DNA of 64,000 nucleotides, taken from NCBI GenBank assembly GCA_046565765.1, contig JBKHXX010000094.1, positions 186,001 through 250,000 on the forward strand. The letters are read 5' to 3'. Of the stretch, positions 26,234-33,845 are shown in pieces; the first letter of the stretch is position 1, and each line of letters opens with the position of its first letter. Under the pieces are notes generated by a model. The model saw nothing but the letters and a program-made list of their open reading frames with translations. It had not been told where the DNA came from and made no database searches. This DNA is from JBFMCT01 sp046565765 (GTDB lineage: Bacteria > Actinomycetota > Acidimicrobiia > Acidimicrobiales > AC-14). The position numbers and the translations under genes are program-made.

Positions 26234-27244
26234 TCACACCCGCATGCGGATGCGGCGCTCGGGCTCGGCGGTGGAGGCCACCGCCCCGTCGCCCTCGCCC
26301 CGCTCGGCCATGCGGAGCAGCTTGCGGATGTGCTGGCCGAGCACGTCGAGCTCGGTGGAGACGAAGTGCTCGCCGCCGAAGCGGCGTACCGACTCCGACT
26401 GGAGCTTCAGGATGCGGGCGTCCTGGTTGAGGATGCGGTTGGCGACGGGCAGGACGGCCGCCTTCACCGCCGCATGCGGCAGGCGAAGGGAGAAGGTGAC
26501 CGCGCTGTGGAGGAGCGTCTGGTGCTCGCCCACCGGTGTGAAGGCGGACGTGACCAGGAGGTGGTTGTCGCCCAGCCGGTACTCCACCTGGGCGACGGAC
26601 GGGAGCAGGAACCGGTCGACGTGGGTGACGATGCCCCCCTCGGGCGCCAGGAGGCGGCCGGCCACTCCCTCCGGCCTCGGCTCGCCCAGGTACTCCGCCT
26701 CGACCCCGCCGTGGATGTGGCGCACCACGACTTCGATCTCCACCGGCTCCCGCCCTCCACGGAACAGCCCGCCGTGGAGGAAGGCGGTGTGGGGCACGTC
26801 GAGGGTGTTCTCCAGGCAGGCGTGGAGGCCCGCCTCCAGCACGGCCGAGCGCCGGACGGTGGTGTAGGCGGCGTCGTCCACGTGAGGGAACCGGAACGGC
26901 GGCGGGCCGTCGTCGGGCGTGGCGGCCACCCACACGAACCCGTCCTGCTCGGCCGCCGGGTAGGTGGTCGCCCGCCGGGCGCGGCGGTCGGCGTCGCTGG
27001 TCAAGCCGGGTACGAGCCGGCACGTCCCCTCACCGTCGAACCGCCAGCCGTGGTAGCAGCACTCGAGCTGGCCGGCCCGGACCGTGCCGCAGGAGAGGGG
27101 GACGTTGCGGTGCGGGCACCGGTCGAGCAGGGAGGCGGGCCGGCCCGTGCCGTCGCGGAACAGCACGAGCGGCGTGCCCGCCACCGTGCGGGCCAGGGGC
27201 TTGGCCCGCAGCTCCGACGAGAGGCAGGCGACGTGCCAGGTCAC
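26234..27244 (-). CDS. Rieske non-heme iron oxygenase, large subunit type
   Basis: 336 residues. The N-terminal Rieske [2Fe-2S] domain has C43-x-H45 (CPHRNVP) and C62-xx-H65 (CCYHGW). The catalytic domain has ENTLDVPHTAFLHGG, which gives the bridging Asp and the two His of the mononuclear iron site. It needs a ferredoxin and reductase, not encoded nearby. Likely a mono- or demethyl-oxygenase on an aromatic or lipid-like substrate, possibly acting in the neighbouring acyl pathway (inference). GTG start 6 nt after TACCCT, so leaderless. Confidence 0.9.
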   Translation of the reverse strand: MTWHVACLSSELRAKPLARTVAGTPLVLFRDGTGRPASLLDRCPHRNVPLSCGTVRAGQLECCYHGWRFDGEGTCRLVPGLTSDADRRARRATTYPAAEQDGFVWVAATPDDGPPPFRFPHVDDAAYTTVRRSAVLEAGLHACLENTLDVPHTAFLHGGLFRGGREPVEIEVVVRHIHGGVEAEYLGEPRPEGVAGRLLAPEGGIVTHVDRFLLPSVAQVEYRLGDNHLLVTSAFTPVGEHQTLLHSAVTFSLRLPHAAVKAAVLPVANRILNQDARILKLQSESVRRFGGEHFVSTELDVLGQHIRKLLRMAERGEGDGAVASTAEPERRIRMRV

Positions 27245-27263
27245 CTCCGCAGGGTAGGGCCCC

Positions 27264-27830
27264 TCATTCGTGCAGATGCAGGCGGCGCCCCTGGGGGCCG
27301 GCGAGAAGCAGGAACGTGACGGGGCCGTCGACGGCCCCGAACCAGTGCGGCGTCCACGTGGAGAACTCGACCGCCTCGCCCGCCTCGATGGTGAGGTCGT
27401 CCTCCCCCAGCAGCAGCCGGAGCCGACCCTCGAGCACGTAGAACCAGTCGTGGCCCTCGTGGGTGGCCAGCGCCTCGGGCGGCCTCGTGCGATCGGGGCC
27501 GACCACGACCTTATAGGCGTGGACCCCGGCCGCCGGGCCGCGGTCGGTGAGGGGCCACACCTCCAGGCCGTCGTGCCGGCGGGGCTCGGCCCGAACGCGG
27601 GGATCCGGGCGGGCGGCCGGGCCCAACAGGTCGTCGGCGGTGACCCCCAGGGCGGCGGCCAGGGCGGGGATGTGGTCGAGGGCCAGCCGCCGTTTGCCCG
27701 CCTCCAGCCGGCTGAGGGTGGACAGGTCGAGGTTGGCCCGCTCCGCCACCTGCTGGAGCGTCATCCCCCGGTCGAGGCGCAACGCCCGGAGGCGGCGGCG
27801 GACCCGGGCGTCGACCGGCTCGTTTGCCAT
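27264..27830 (-). CDS. XRE-family regulator with C-terminal cupin sensor
   Basis: 188 residues. Helix-turn-helix at about 10-65 (RGMTLQQVAERANLDLSTLSRLEAGKRRL), then a cupin barrel from about 105 with HEGHDWFYVLEGRLRLLLGE and AVEFSTWTPHWFGAV. The cupin probably senses a small ligand. It is divergent from the thioredoxin-reductase-like gene across 49 bases rich in TTGC/GCAA half-sites, so it very likely controls that gene and itself. Confidence 0.88.
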   Translation of the reverse strand: MANEPVDARVRRRLRALRLDRGMTLQQVAERANLDLSTLSRLEAGKRRLALDHIPALAAALGVTADDLLGPAARPDPRVRAEPRRHDGLEVWPLTDRGPAAGVHAYKVVVGPDRTRPPEALATHEGHDWFYVLEGRLRLLLGEDDLTIEAGEAVEFSTWTPHWFGAVDGPVTFLLLAGPQGRRLHLHE

Positions 27831-27878
27831 ATCAGCAAAGGAGGTTGCCACATGGCGCGTCATCCGGCAAGCTGCCGG
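27825..27878. promoter_or_regulatory. Operator region between XRE-cupin regulator and flavoprotein
   Basis: Contains two copies of TTGCCA 20 nt apart (27825 and 27845), an intervening GCAA, and a perfect interrupted palindrome CCGGCA-agc-TGCCGG (27864-27878) ending one base before the flavoprotein ATG. The arrangement suits a dimeric XRE repressor acting on both genes. An AAAGGAGG run at 27837-27844 is not in range of the flavoprotein ATG. Confidence 0.45.
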
Positions 27879-27879
27879 C

Positions 27880-28806
27880 ATGGACAGGGACTGCATCGTC
27901 GTCGGAGGTGGCGCGGCCGGGCTGAGCGCCGCCCTCGTGCTGGGCCGGGCCCGCCGCCGCACGTTGGTGGTGGACGCCGGGGGCCAGAGCAACCGCCCGG
28001 CCGAGGGGATCGGGGGCCTGCTGGGCAACGACGGGCGCCCACCGGCCGAGTTCTACGCCATCGGCCACGCCGAGCTGGCCCGTTACCCCAGCGTCGAGGT
28101 GCGCTCCGGCGAGGTGGTGGCGGCCAAGCAGGAGGGCGGGGGGTTCCTCGTCGAGCTCGCCGGAGGCGAGCGGCAGACCTCGCGCCGGCTCCTGCTCGCC
28201 ACCGGCATGGACTACCGCCGCCCCGATGTCCCGGGCATCGAGGAGCGCTGGGGCCGCTCGGTGTTCCACTGCCCGTTCTGCCACGGCTGGGAGGTGCGCG
28301 ACCGACCCCTGGGCGTGCTCGACCGGGGCTCGATGGGTGCCCGCCGGGCGCTGCTCCTGAAGGTGTGGAGCGACGACGTCACCCTCTACGCCAACGGCCC
28401 CGCCGGCCTCGACGAGGTCGACGCCCGCCGCCTGGCCGCCGCGGGCGTGCCCGTCGAGGAGCGGGAGGTGCTGGAGCTGCGGGGGCCGGGCGACGAGCTG
28501 GAGGCGCTGGTGCTGGCCGGTGGGGGCGAGCGCGTGTGCCGGGGGCTGATGGCGCCCGTCGTGCTCCACCAGCGGAACCAGCTGGCGGAGATGCTCGGCC
28601 CCGCCCTCGTGCCGCCGAACGCGCTCACGGCCGGCGCCGTCGCCGTCGACGCCATGTACCGCACCGACGTGCCCGGGCTCTCGGCCGCCGGTGACGTGTG
28701 CACCCAGTCGCCGTCGGTGGCCGAGGCCATCGCCGCCGGCCAGAAGGCGGCGGCCATGCTCGTGCACGGGTTGGTGGCCGAGGACCACGGGCTACCCGAG
28801 CACTGA
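27880..28806 (+). CDS. Thioredoxin-reductase-like FAD oxidoreductase (GliT/HlmI-like CxxC)
   Basis: 308 residues. FAD-binding GGGAAGLSAAL at the N-terminus, redox centre CPFCHGWE at about residues 130-137, and a C-terminal FAD motif GLSAAGDVCTQSPSVAEAIAAG. The CPFCHG form resembles dithiol oxidases such as GliT and HlmI more than true TrxR (CATCDG). The NAD(P)H motif is degenerate (GVLDRGSMGARR), which also fits an oxygen-using oxidase. Controlled by the divergent XRE-cupin gene. This pairing is common in actinobacteria, and the substrate is unknown. Confidence 0.85.
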   Translation: MDRDCIVVGGGAAGLSAALVLGRARRRTLVVDAGGQSNRPAEGIGGLLGNDGRPPAEFYAIGHAELARYPSVEVRSGEVVAAKQEGGGFLVELAGGERQTSRRLLLATGMDYRRPDVPGIEERWGRSVFHCPFCHGWEVRDRPLGVLDRGSMGARRALLLKVWSDDVTLYANGPAGLDEVDARRLAAAGVPVEEREVLELRGPGDELEALVLAGGGERVCRGLMAPVVLHQRNQLAEMLGPALVPPNALTAGAVAVDAMYRTDVPGLSAAGDVCTQSPSVAEAIAAGQKAAAMLVHGLVAEDHGLPEH

Positions 28807-29379
28807 TCAGGCGGCCGGGCAGGCGGCCCACAATCCCTGCGAGGCCGAGCGCGCCTCCCGGGCGAGGGCCACGAACTCGTCGGCGTGGGCCACGTTGGGG
28901 GCGATGGTGAGGACCTCGGCGTAGCCCTGGCGGAGCAGCTCGGCGTTGACGAACAAGGCATCGGACAGCCGGTAGACGTAGGCCAGGGTGCGGCCGAAGC
29001 GGTCTTCCTGCTCGACGTCGCCCACCAGCCGCACGGCGGTGCCCTCGGGGAGGACCGATCTCAGGAAGCCGCTCGCCTCCTTGCCGAAGCAGCCCACGGC
29101 CCGGCGAGGATCGACGGTCTCGGGGGCGTCGACGCCGATCAGGCGGACGTGGCGCCGGCCGGTGACGACGATCGTGTCACCGTCGACCACCCGCTCCACG
29201 GCCAGGTCGACCCCCTCGGGGAGGCCGGGAGCGGGCACCACCGTCGGCGGCGGGGACGGCTCAGGACGGGCGCAGGCGCCGGCGACCAGCACCACGAGCA
29301 CGCCCACGGCCAGCGCCACCCGGCCGCCGTACCGCCGGCGCTCAGGCAGCGAGGGCGGGCGAGGAGGCCGGCGCGGCAC
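28807..29379 (-). CDS. Thermonuclease-family (SNase) lipoprotein
   Basis: 190 residues from GTG 29379. Basic n-region, hydrophobic core and lipobox VAGAC, then an SNase OB-fold: VDGDTIVV, catalytic VRLIGVDAPE and the second Arg in DRFGRTLAYVY, with terminal EARSASQGLWAAC. Likely a calcium-dependent surface nuclease. The start overlaps the upstream small gene by 38 nt. A CTG at 29349, overlapping that gene's stop by 8 nt, would give a tighter signal peptide, so the start is uncertain. Stops of this gene and the flavoprotein abut in TGATCA. Confidence 0.85.
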   Translation of the reverse strand: MPRRPPRPPSLPERRRYGGRVALAVGVLVVLVAGACARPEPSPPPTVVPAPGLPEGVDLAVERVVDGDTIVVTGRRHVRLIGVDAPETVDPRRAVGCFGKEASGFLRSVLPEGTAVRLVGDVEQEDRFGRTLAYVYRLSDALFVNAELLRQGYAEVLTIAPNVAHADEFVALAREARSASQGLWAACPAA

Positions 29380-29503
29380 GACGCAGCGCTTCGCGGGCCG
29401 AGGCGACGCCTCGGCGACCAACCTCTCGGGTGTGCTCGTCGAGGCGCCGGTAGGAGAACCGGTCGTCGTCGTTGTCCTCGAGCAGCACGAGTTGATCGTT
29501 CAT
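29342..29503 (-). CDS. Small conserved actinobacterial-type protein (53 aa)
   Basis: 53 residues. An acidic start (MNDQLVLLEDNDDD) is followed by a basic helix with YRRLDEHTREVGRRGVASAREALRRA. The RLDEHTREVGRRG block looks like that of short actinobacterial proteins of unknown function I have seen annotated (memory, not searched). It overlaps the nuclease gene and would be co-transcribed with it. No Shine-Dalgarno is clear. Confidence 0.55.
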   Translation of the reverse strand: MNDQLVLLEDNDDDRFSYRRLDEHTREVGRRGVASAREALRRAAPASSPALAA

Positions 29504-29575
29504 GGATCCAAGGATGACAGGGGGGTGTGACAACTCGTTCCTGCCCGTGATCCCCCAGGATGGAAACGCGCTCGC

Positions 29576-29704
29576 TAGGGTAGGAGGACAGCTACCACCC
29601 GGGAGCGGGTCCGCCGATCCAGTATCAAGGGCCGCTCCGGAAAGGTCGAAGAACTAGTCCGTAACTGGGAAGCGGGGCCCCGAGCCCGACGTTGGAGTAA
29701 GACG
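29576..29704 (+). promoter_or_regulatory. Promoter and structured leader of a small helical protein gene
   Basis: TAGGGT (29576-29581) is a plausible -10. The transcript would have a leader of about 115 nt, unusual in this window where most genes are leaderless. The leader can fold a 9-bp stem (29599-29608 with 29632-29640, one bulge) and contains the perfect palindrome CGGGGCCCCG (29673-29682) before GGAG (29694-29697), 7 nt ahead of the ATG. I do not recognise a known riboswitch class. The divergent 53-aa gene starts at 29503, and the remaining sequence up to 29575 shows nothing clear. Confidence 0.4.
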
Positions 29705-29899
29705 ATGAGTGAGACCCTCGAGAACGAAGCCATCGCCCAGGCATTGCAGATCATCGATCGCCACTTGGGCACCCTCCACAGCCGTGAGCTGGTGTCCACG
29801 GCAGAGGTTTCCGACCTCCTGCTCGACATGCGCTCGGTGCTGGCGGCGGCTGAGCTCGAGATCGAGCTCGAGCGTACGCCCGCTTCGGCTGCGAACTAG
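29705..29899 (+). CDS. Small acidic helical protein (64 aa)
   Basis: 64 residues, nearly all helix (NEAIAQALQIIDRHLGTLHSR, VSDLLLDMRSVLAAAELEIELE), soluble and acidic. No family recognised; such short two-helix proteins are often regulators or partners of larger proteins. Supported by a proper ribosome site (GGAG, 7 nt) and a structured leader. Its TAG stop shares CTAG with the stop of the converging PAP2 gene. Confidence 0.6.
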   Translation: MSETLENEAIAQALQIIDRHLGTLHSRELVSTAEVSDLLLDMRSVLAAAELEIELERTPASAAN

Positions 29900-30459
29900 C
29901 TCGGCGCTCCCGCTCCGCCGCCGCGTGGCGGCAGGGGCATGACCTTGCGTCCCACGACGCCCAGGACGACCCCCACCCCGACTCCGGCGAGCACGTCGGA
30001 CGCGTGGTGGATCTTCACGTACACCCTGCTCGACGCGACCACCGCGGCGATGGCGAAGTAGGCGGGCCACAGCGGGTCGTCCTCCGACAGCAGGATGGCG
30101 CTGGAGAACGCCGACGTGGCGTGACCGCTCGGGAAGCTGCTGGTCAGCGGCCGGCGGATCCGGTGCGGGCGCACGATGTCCCATGGCGGGCGGGTGCGCC
30201 GGAAGAACGACTTGATCACCCCGTTCACGAGGGCCGACTCGGCCGCCGCACCCACCGCCACCCGCACCGCCGCCTTCTCGTCCCGCTCCGACCGCAGGCC
30301 CCGGGCCGCGGCCAGCAGCAGCCAGATGAGGCTGAAGTCCCCCAGTTCGGAGGCGCCGTAGAAGACCCGGTCGGCGGCCTTGTTACCCCTGAGGTGGTCG
30401 AAGGCCGAGTCGACGGCGAGGTCGAAACGGACGACGGCCCGGCGGGCGCTGGCGAGCAC
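29896..30459 (-). CDS. PAP2-family membrane phosphatase
   Basis: 187 residues with four to five membrane helices. All three PAP2 signatures are present: KSFFRRTRP, PSGHA and SRVYVKIHHASD. It dephosphorylates a lipid phosphate or diphosphate such as undecaprenyl-PP or phosphatidate at the membrane. GTG start 8 nt after TAGCGT, whose TAG is at the same time the stop codon of the upstream nuclease gene. Confidence 0.88.
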   Translation of the reverse strand: MLASARRAVVRFDLAVDSAFDHLRGNKAADRVFYGASELGDFSLIWLLLAAARGLRSERDEKAAVRVAVGAAAESALVNGVIKSFFRRTRPPWDIVRPHRIRRPLTSSFPSGHATSAFSSAILLSEDDPLWPAYFAIAAVVASSRVYVKIHHASDVLAGVGVGVVLGVVGRKVMPLPPRGGGAGAPS

Positions 30460-30470
30460 GGGCGCCGACG

Positions 30471-31283
30471 CTAGTGGCCGGCGGCGGCCACCAGAAGCTC
30501 CCGCGCCCGGGCCGGATCGCCCCCGAAGGCCGGGCAGTAGGCCTGGAACGCGCACCAATCGCACAGCCGTGACGTGCGGGGCCGGAAGTCCTCCCGCTCG
30601 CACGCCCGCTCCACCGCCGCCCAGATGGCGCTGGTGCGCTGCTGGAGCCCGCGGATCGACTGCGCCGACGGGTAGGCGACGATGGCCACCGGTTCCTTCA
30701 GGTAGAGCAGCTGGACCCGGCTGGGGCGTTCGCCGTAGACCTGCTCGCACAGGTAGGCGTAGAAGTGGACGCCGCCCAGCCGCTGCTGCTCGGCGAACAC
30801 CGGCGGCACCCCGCCCGTCTTGTAGTCGGTGACCACGAGCCCGCCCTGCTCGTCACGCTCGAGGCGGTCGATGATGCCCCGGAGGGTGAGCGACCCCACC
30901 TGCACCTCGAGCTGGAGCTCCAGCCCCTCGGGCTTCACCAGCCGAGGGTCCTCCAGGACGAAGTAGCGCTCCACCAGCACCGCCGCCTCCGCCGCGAAGG
31001 CGGCCTCCGCCTCCTCGTCGAGGCCGAGGCCGGCGTACTCGGGGTCGCGGCGCAGCTCCTCCCGGGCCAGGGCCAGGCACTCGCGGCCCCGCTCCGGGGT
31101 GCGGCTCTCGGGCGGGCCCTCGAGCAGCAACTGGAGGGCGCGGTGGACGAGCGTGCCCTTGACGGCCGGCGGCGAGGGAGGCTCGGGCAGCCCGTCGATC
31201 ACCGAGAACCGGAAGGCCAGCGCGCAGTCTTTGAAGGCGGCGACCTTCGAGGGGGTGAGCGACGTGGGGAGGGGCAGCGCCAT
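30471..31283 (-). CDS. PD-(D/E)XK (RecB-type) nuclease with Fe-S cluster motif
   Basis: 270 residues. N-terminal LTPSKVAAFKDCALAFRF, GTLVHRALQLLL, the catalytic LEVQVG..LRGIIDRLERDE..VVTDYKTG (Asp...Asp-x-Lys) and a C-terminal CDWCAFQAYC. The last three Cys with the one at FKDC form the 4Fe-4S pattern of AddB/Cas4-like enzymes. It is a free-standing RecB-like exonuclease, probably acting in DNA repair. No CRISPR array or cas gene is nearby. ATG 8 nt after TACGCT, so leaderless. Confidence 0.88.
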   Translation of the reverse strand: MALPLPTSLTPSKVAAFKDCALAFRFSVIDGLPEPPSPPAVKGTLVHRALQLLLEGPPESRTPERGRECLALAREELRRDPEYAGLGLDEEAEAAFAAEAAVLVERYFVLEDPRLVKPEGLELQLEVQVGSLTLRGIIDRLERDEQGGLVVTDYKTGGVPPVFAEQQRLGGVHFYAYLCEQVYGERPSRVQLLYLKEPVAIVAYPSAQSIRGLQQRTSAIWAAVERACEREDFRPRTSRLCDWCAFQAYCPAFGGDPARARELLVAAAGH

Positions 31284-31387
31284 CGGGAACGAGCGTACCG
31301 AGGGGGTGTGACAGAGGCGCGGATCTCGGAACTGTTCGCCAGTGGCCACAGTCGGTGTGGCTGCCGGCGATCACTTCGGGCCGGCGA

Positions 31388-31600
31388 CTACTCGTCGTCG
31401 AGGATGAAGGTCACCAGCAGGTTGACCTGGTAGCTGGCGATGGCGTTGTCCGTGATGTTGACCTGCTGCTCCTTGACCCAGGCCGACTTCACGTTGCGCA
31501 GGGTCTTGCAGGCTCGCCCCACGCCGATCTGGATGGCGTCCTCGAAGCTGGTGTCGGATACGGCGCTGATCTCGGTGATGCGGGCGACGGTGCCGGCCAT
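31388..31600 (-). CDS. Dodecin
   Basis: 70 residues, the family length. VARITEISAVSDTSFEDAIQIGVGRACKTLRNVKSAWVKEQQVNI and YQVNLLVTFILDD match the dodecin fold (one helix on a three-stranded sheet). Twelve subunits store flavin or CoA. AAGGAGA ribosome site ahead of the ATG. Monocistronic. Confidence 0.92.
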   Translation of the reverse strand: MAGTVARITEISAVSDTSFEDAIQIGVGRACKTLRNVKSAWVKEQQVNITDNAIASYQVNLLVTFILDDE

Positions 31601-31654
31601 GGGGGTCTCCTTGTCGAGGGGTGGGCGGAAGCCGCCAGTCTGCCAGCGTGGGGG

Positions 31655-32494
31655 TCAAGGAAGGTCGCCCAGGACCGCGGCGGCCACCACGGGCGGGTCC
31701 TCGAGGGGGCCGAAGTGGCCCAGCCCGTCGAACAGGCGCGCCCGCCCGGCGGGCAGGGCGTCGGCCAGGGTCCGGGCGTGGTCGGGGGTGATGGCGTCGG
31801 ACGCCTGGCCGGCGGCCACCACCACCGGGCATCCGACCTCGGCCAGGCGGCGGAAGCGGTCCTCCTCGACGGCCTGGCGGTAGATGGCCGCCTCGGACTC
31901 GGGGCGGCATCGCAGCGTGACCGAGCCGTCGGCGGCGGCCTCGAAGCCGCCCTCCACGTAGGCCCGGAGCGTCTCGGGGGCCAGGGCCGACAGTGGCGGC
32001 TTGGCCGAGAAGTTGGCGACCGCCTCGTCGGCGGAGGGGAACGTCGTCCGGCGCCGACGGGCCCCCCCGGCCAGCCACTCGGCCCGGCCCCGGGCCGAGT
32101 CGGGGTCGGGCCAGACGATCGGCTCGTAGCACCACAGCGCCTCGAACGTGCCGGGCCGCTCCGCCTCGGCCAGCAGCACGGCCGCCCCGCCCGAGGAGTG
32201 GCCGAGGGCGAACGGGCGGTCGAGCCCGAGGCCGCCGACCGCGGCCAGCACGTCGTCGGCGAACCCCGACCAGGCGAAGTCGACGTCGCCGGGGGTGACG
32301 GTCAGCCCGTGGCCCCGCAGGTCGATGCCCCAGCAGCGGAAGCGCTGGCCCAGGCCCGCCACCAGCGGCCGGAAGACCCCGGCGCAGAAGCCGGTGGCGT
32401 GGACCAGCAGGAGCGGCCGGCCTCCGTCGGCCCCGCCCAGGTCGTGCACCGCGACCTCGACGCCGCCCGTGGAGGGGAGCCGTTGCGGGTGCAT
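31655..32494 (-). CDS. Alpha/beta hydrolase
   Basis: 279 residues. Oxyanion region LLLVHATGFCAGVF, nucleophile elbow GHSSGG (Ser), and C-terminal His in DGLGHFGPLEDP; an acid follows the sheet at ASDAITP. Esterase or lyase-like member of the epoxide-hydrolase/proline-iminopeptidase group; substrate unknown. ATG 9 nt after TACCGT, in a divergent promoter shared with the SnoaL gene. Confidence 0.88.
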   Translation of the reverse strand: MHPQRLPSTGGVEVAVHDLGGADGGRPLLLVHATGFCAGVFRPLVAGLGQRFRCWGIDLRGHGLTVTPGDVDFAWSGFADDVLAAVGGLGLDRPFALGHSSGGAAVLLAEAERPGTFEALWCYEPIVWPDPDSARGRAEWLAGGARRRRTTFPSADEAVANFSAKPPLSALAPETLRAYVEGGFEAAADGSVTLRCRPESEAAIYRQAVEEDRFRRLAEVGCPVVVAAGQASDAITPDHARTLADALPAGRARLFDGLGHFGPLEDPPVVAAAVLGDLP

Positions 32495-32503
32495 CGGCGG
32501 GTC

Positions 32504-32513
32504 ACGGTAGCGT
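32504..32513. promoter_or_regulatory. Overlapping divergent -10 elements (hydrolase / SnoaL)
   Basis: On - TACCGT (reverse of 32504-32509) serves the hydrolase; on + TAGCGT (32508-32513) serves the SnoaL-like gene. They share the TA pair at 32508-32509, and the whole intergenic region is only 25 bases. Confidence 0.5.
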
Positions 32514-32519
32514 GCTCGG

Positions 32520-32960
32520 ATCGCCGAGCCGACCGACACCGCCGCCGTCCTGGCCGCCAACGCCGCCTTCTACGGTGCCTTCGAGTCTCGTGACCTCGAC
32601 ACCATGAGCGCCCTCTGGGAGCACAGCGACCGGGCCGTGTGCACCCACCCCGGCTGGGCCAGCCTGCGGGGGTGGCCCAAGGTGTCGGCGTCGTTCTTCG
32701 CCCTGTTCCAGAACGCCGAGCAGCTCCAGTTCATCCTCACCAACGAGCGGGCCCACGTGTTGGGCGACGTGGCGTGGGTGACCATCGACGAGAACATCCT
32801 CGACGTGGAGGGGGCGACCACCGTGGCCGCCCTCAACCTGTTCGTGAAGGGCTCCGACGGCCGGTGGGTCATGGTCGCCCACCACGGCTCGCCCGTCACC
32901 GCGTCGGCCGAGGCGCCGCAGGTCGAAGAGGGCGGCCCCTCCGGGCCGCTCGAGCTGTAG
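32520..32960 (+). CDS. SnoaL-like (NTF2-fold) protein, apparent leaderless ATC start
   Basis: 146 residues from ATC, or 118 from the ATG at 32604. The NTF2-fold begins VLAANAAFYGAFESRDLDTMSALW, and this first helix is upstream of the ATG, so starting there would delete it. The frame is open back to a TAG at 32508 and contains no ATG, GTG or TTG before 32604. The ATC at 32520 lies exactly 6 nt after a TAGCGT -10, just where a leaderless start codon should be. Function unknown; ligand-binding or isomerase-like, as for other SnoaL_3 proteins. Confidence 0.72.
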   Translation: MAEPTDTAAVLAANAAFYGAFESRDLDTMSALWEHSDRAVCTHPGWASLRGWPKVSASFFALFQNAEQLQFILTNERAHVLGDVAWVTIDENILDVEGATTVAALNLFVKGSDGRWVMVAHHGSPVTASAEAPQVEEGGPSGPLEL

Positions 32961-32963
32961 CGG

Positions 32964-33821
32964 TCAGCGACCCTGGCGGCGGGCCAGCCACTCCCTGACC
33001 GTCAGGGCGTCGGGCAGCACGGCGCGCGCCGCTCCGGTGTCGAGGTCGACGTCGTTCTGGCGGAGCCACCGCCACATGGTCGTCTCGTCCGTTCCCGAGA
33101 AGCGCTCGAACAGCCGGACCGGCATCGGGAAGCGACGAGGCGGGCGACCGGTGACCTCCTGCCAGACGGCCCGGCAGTCGGCAATGGACTGCACGTCGCT
33201 GGTGAGGGGCAGATCGCGGCCGACGTAGGCGTCGGTGTCGGCGAAGGCCTTCCCGGCGATCACCGCAAGGTCGTCCACCGACAGCCAGCCCACCGGACGG
33301 GTCTCGCCCATGAGCTTCGGCATCACATGCCACACCGACGCCGCCGGGTAGAACCGCTTCTCGGTCATCAGCTCCATGAACGCCATGGGGCGGAGCACCG
33401 TGAGGGGGAGGCCCAGGCTGCGGACATGCTCGGTCACCGCCACCTTTGTGTCCCACGAGCCGACGCCGGTGTCTTCGCGCCCCACGCCGGCCGAGCCGTA
33501 CACGAAGTGGCTGACCCCGCAGTGGGCGGCCGCATCGGCGACGTTCCTTCCCTGGGTGACCTCGCCGTCGTAGCCGCTGACGTGGTGGTTCTGGACGTTG
33601 TAGACGCCGTACGCGCCGGCAAAGGCTCGCTCCAGCGAGCCGATGTCGGCCGCGTCGGCCTGCACCACCTCGGCGCCCAGATCGGCCAGGGCCCGGGCGC
33701 GGGTGCCCGTGGGGTTCCGGGTGAGGGCCCGCACGTGCCACCCCTGCCCGAGGAGGCGGCGGGTGACCGGTGTGCCCTGGAGGCCGGTAGCGCCCACGAC
33801 CGCGATGACCTTTCCACCCAT
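32964..33821 (-). CDS. NmrA-like NAD(P)-binding protein
   Basis: 285 residues, atypical short-chain dehydrogenase fold with VVGATGLQGTPVTRRLL at the N-terminus and VSHFVYGSAGVGR in place of a YxxxK active site. Such proteins often sense NADP or reduce quinones. TACGAT 11 nt before the ATG suggests its own promoter behind the CbrC-like gene. Confidence 0.85.
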   Translation of the reverse strand: MGGKVIAVVGATGLQGTPVTRRLLGQGWHVRALTRNPTGTRARALADLGAEVVQADAADIGSLERAFAGAYGVYNVQNHHVSGYDGEVTQGRNVADAAAHCGVSHFVYGSAGVGREDTGVGSWDTKVAVTEHVRSLGLPLTVLRPMAFMELMTEKRFYPAASVWHVMPKLMGETRPVGWLSVDDLAVIAGKAFADTDAYVGRDLPLTSDVQSIADCRAVWQEVTGRPPRRFPMPVRLFERFSGTDETTMWRWLRQNDVDLDTGAARAVLPDALTVREWLARRQGR

Positions 33822-33845
33822 CCCGGCCCCGGATCGTACGCCGGC

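Noticed and set aside
25170..28806. Resemblance to gliotoxin-type clusters (M19 dipeptidase plus GliT-like flavoprotein)
   Set aside because: No NRPS, glutathione transferase, C-S lyase or P450 is present, the M19 site is degenerate, and the flavoprotein has its own divergent XRE-cupin regulator, a common actinobacterial pair.
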